A stretch of DNA of 36,848 bases from NCBI GenBank assembly GCA_017503235.1, contig JAFVTL010000044.1:1-36848 (forward strand). The letters run 5' to 3'. Of this stretch, positions 36,163-36,848 are shown piece by piece; the first letter of the stretch is position 1; each line of letters opens with the position of its first letter. The position numbers and the translations under genes were made by a program. The notes under the pieces were generated by a model. It worked only from the letters and a program-made list of their open reading frames with translations. It had not been told where the DNA came from and did not search any database. The stretch comes from Bacteroidaceae bacterium. Lineage in GTDB: Bacteria; Bacteroidota; Bacteroidia; Bacteroidales; Bacteroidaceae.

Positions 36163-36848
36163 TTACAATTTCATCACCTCTTCTTCGAAGGTATCTTTGT
36201 TCAGTGCCCTATTACGCAACTTACTTCGATAATTATAGATGGTAGCCAGGGAGTAACTCAAGAAATGGGCTATCTGATTACTATCCGTTACCCCTAATCG
36301 AATTAAAGCAAAAATACGCAATTCGGTGGTCAAGAGTTCACCCGATTTCGGATAAATTCTTCCATCCTCCTGAAGAAGATTGTTGAAGGATTGAATAAAA
36401 TTGGGGAATAGATCCAAGAAGGACCTGTCAAATTCATTATAGAATGCCTTGCGTTCATCTCGGATAAATTGATCGGACTTAATGGAAGTGTACAAATCTT
36501 CTACCCGGGAGGCCATTGCCAACTTGGCGAGCGAACGTCGATATTGCTCCAATTTATCCAAATAAGCAACACAACGGTCCAAATAACGTGCAATATAGAC
36601 TTCCTTGATTTTTCCCGTCTGTTCAAGTTCTTCGTTAGTAAATTTCAATTGGTTGTTGGCCTGTTTCAAGTTCAATCGCATAACAGACAGTTTCTTCATC
36701 CACCGATACAGATAGAAGACAGCAATTATCAGGAAGAAAGACAAAAGGCTCACACAGAGAAGCATAATCTTGATGATTGTATTACTTCGTTGTTCCTTTA
36801 ATGTATAGGCCTTGTCGATAATGGGATAAAATTGTGCTACTTCAATAT
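36163..36848 (-). CDS. Membrane-bound DUF6377-type regulator, 5' end beyond window
   Basis: Partial. The frame stays open from the stop at 36163 through to the window edge (residues [20 protein letters not shown] precede the first Met at 36765), so the N-terminus is missing. A hydrophobic helix (about 36706-36765, [20 protein letters not shown]) separates an unseen, probably periplasmic, part from a cytoplasmic coiled coil ([17 protein letters not shown]) and a C-terminal helix-turn-helix-like end ([20 protein letters not shown], then [16 protein letters not shown]). This matches DUF6377-type regulators. SusR is a membrane activator of starch genes in B. theta; similarity is a guess from architecture and from its place beside malQ. 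Confidence 0.72.
   Translation of the reverse strand, partial: IEVAQFYPIIDKAYTLKEQRSNTIIKIMLLCVSLLSFFLIIAVFYLYRWMKKLSVMRLNLKQANNQLKFTNEELEQTGKIKEVYIARYLDRCVAYLDKLEQYRRSLAKLAMASRVEDLYTSIKSDQFIRDERKAFYNEFDRSFLDLFPNFIQSFNNLLQEDGRIYPKSGELLTTELRIFALIRLGVTDSNQIAHFLSYSLATIYNYRSKLRNRALNKDTFEEEVMKL

Noticed and set aside
36163-36765. Complete 200-aa membrane regulator starting at 36765
   Set aside because: The same frame stays open to the window edge, so the Met at 36765 lies inside the membrane segment of a longer protein.

Overview
The window comes from a Bacteroides-type genome (Bacteroides/Phocaeicola, order Bacteroidales). Supporting evidence is the recurrent promoter -7 element TAnnTTTG with TTG/TTTG about 19-20 nt upstream, the near absence of strong Shine-Dalgarno sequences, Bacteroidota-specific families (DUF4292 lipoprotein, FtsL-like protein, DUF6377-type regulator), a glycine-lipid gene pair, and a meso-diaminopimelate-type MurE. 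Species cannot be fixed from the sequence alone. The window is mostly core chromosome. No insertion sequence, prophage, CRISPR array or obvious island was seen.

Layout. 1-585: gene-free, carrying two direct copies of a GC-rich palindromic repeat, a 9-nt-periodic inverted repeat and a terminator. 586-2391 (-): long-chain acyl-CoA synthetase, divergent from an M20 N-acyl amino acid deacylase (2604-3668, +). 3714-8052 (-): a tightly packed envelope operon read as dut, TPR lipoprotein, DUF4292 lipoprotein, EnvC-like amidase activator. 8164-9495 (+): dGTPase, ending at a perfect bidirectional terminator. 9543-11368 (-): glsA-glsB, predicted to make glycine lipids.

11734-27791 (+): the division and cell wall (dcw) cluster, mraZ, rsmH, ftsL-like, ftsI, murE, mraY, murD, ftsW, murG, murC, ftsQ, ftsA, ftsZ, then a YqeY-family gene and a strong terminator. 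Together these genes make lipid II, move it towards the septum, crosslink it and build the Z ring. The genes are separated by short gaps or overlaps, and MraZ has a likely operator over its own promoter. murF, ddl, murB and ftsK are not in this cluster. 27856-28232 holds two structured repeat elements.

28233-28958 (-): recO. Divergent from it are tRNA-Asp, tRNA-Glu and rpsT (+), then gyrB (+). 32054-36091 (+): a maltodextrin pair, GH77 4-alpha-glucanotransferase with starch-binding modules plus an MFS sugar transporter. It converges on a 5'-truncated membrane-bound regulator (36163 to the window end, -), possibly SusR-like.

The most interesting items are the MraZ operator/promoter overlap, the glycine-lipid genes back to back with the dcw cluster, the DUF4292 lipoprotein as a LolB-like candidate, the C-terminal extensions of FtsA and FtsZ, and the 9-nt-periodic inverted repeats and three-way-junction palindrome in gene-free DNA. 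I did not find a clearly new biological system.
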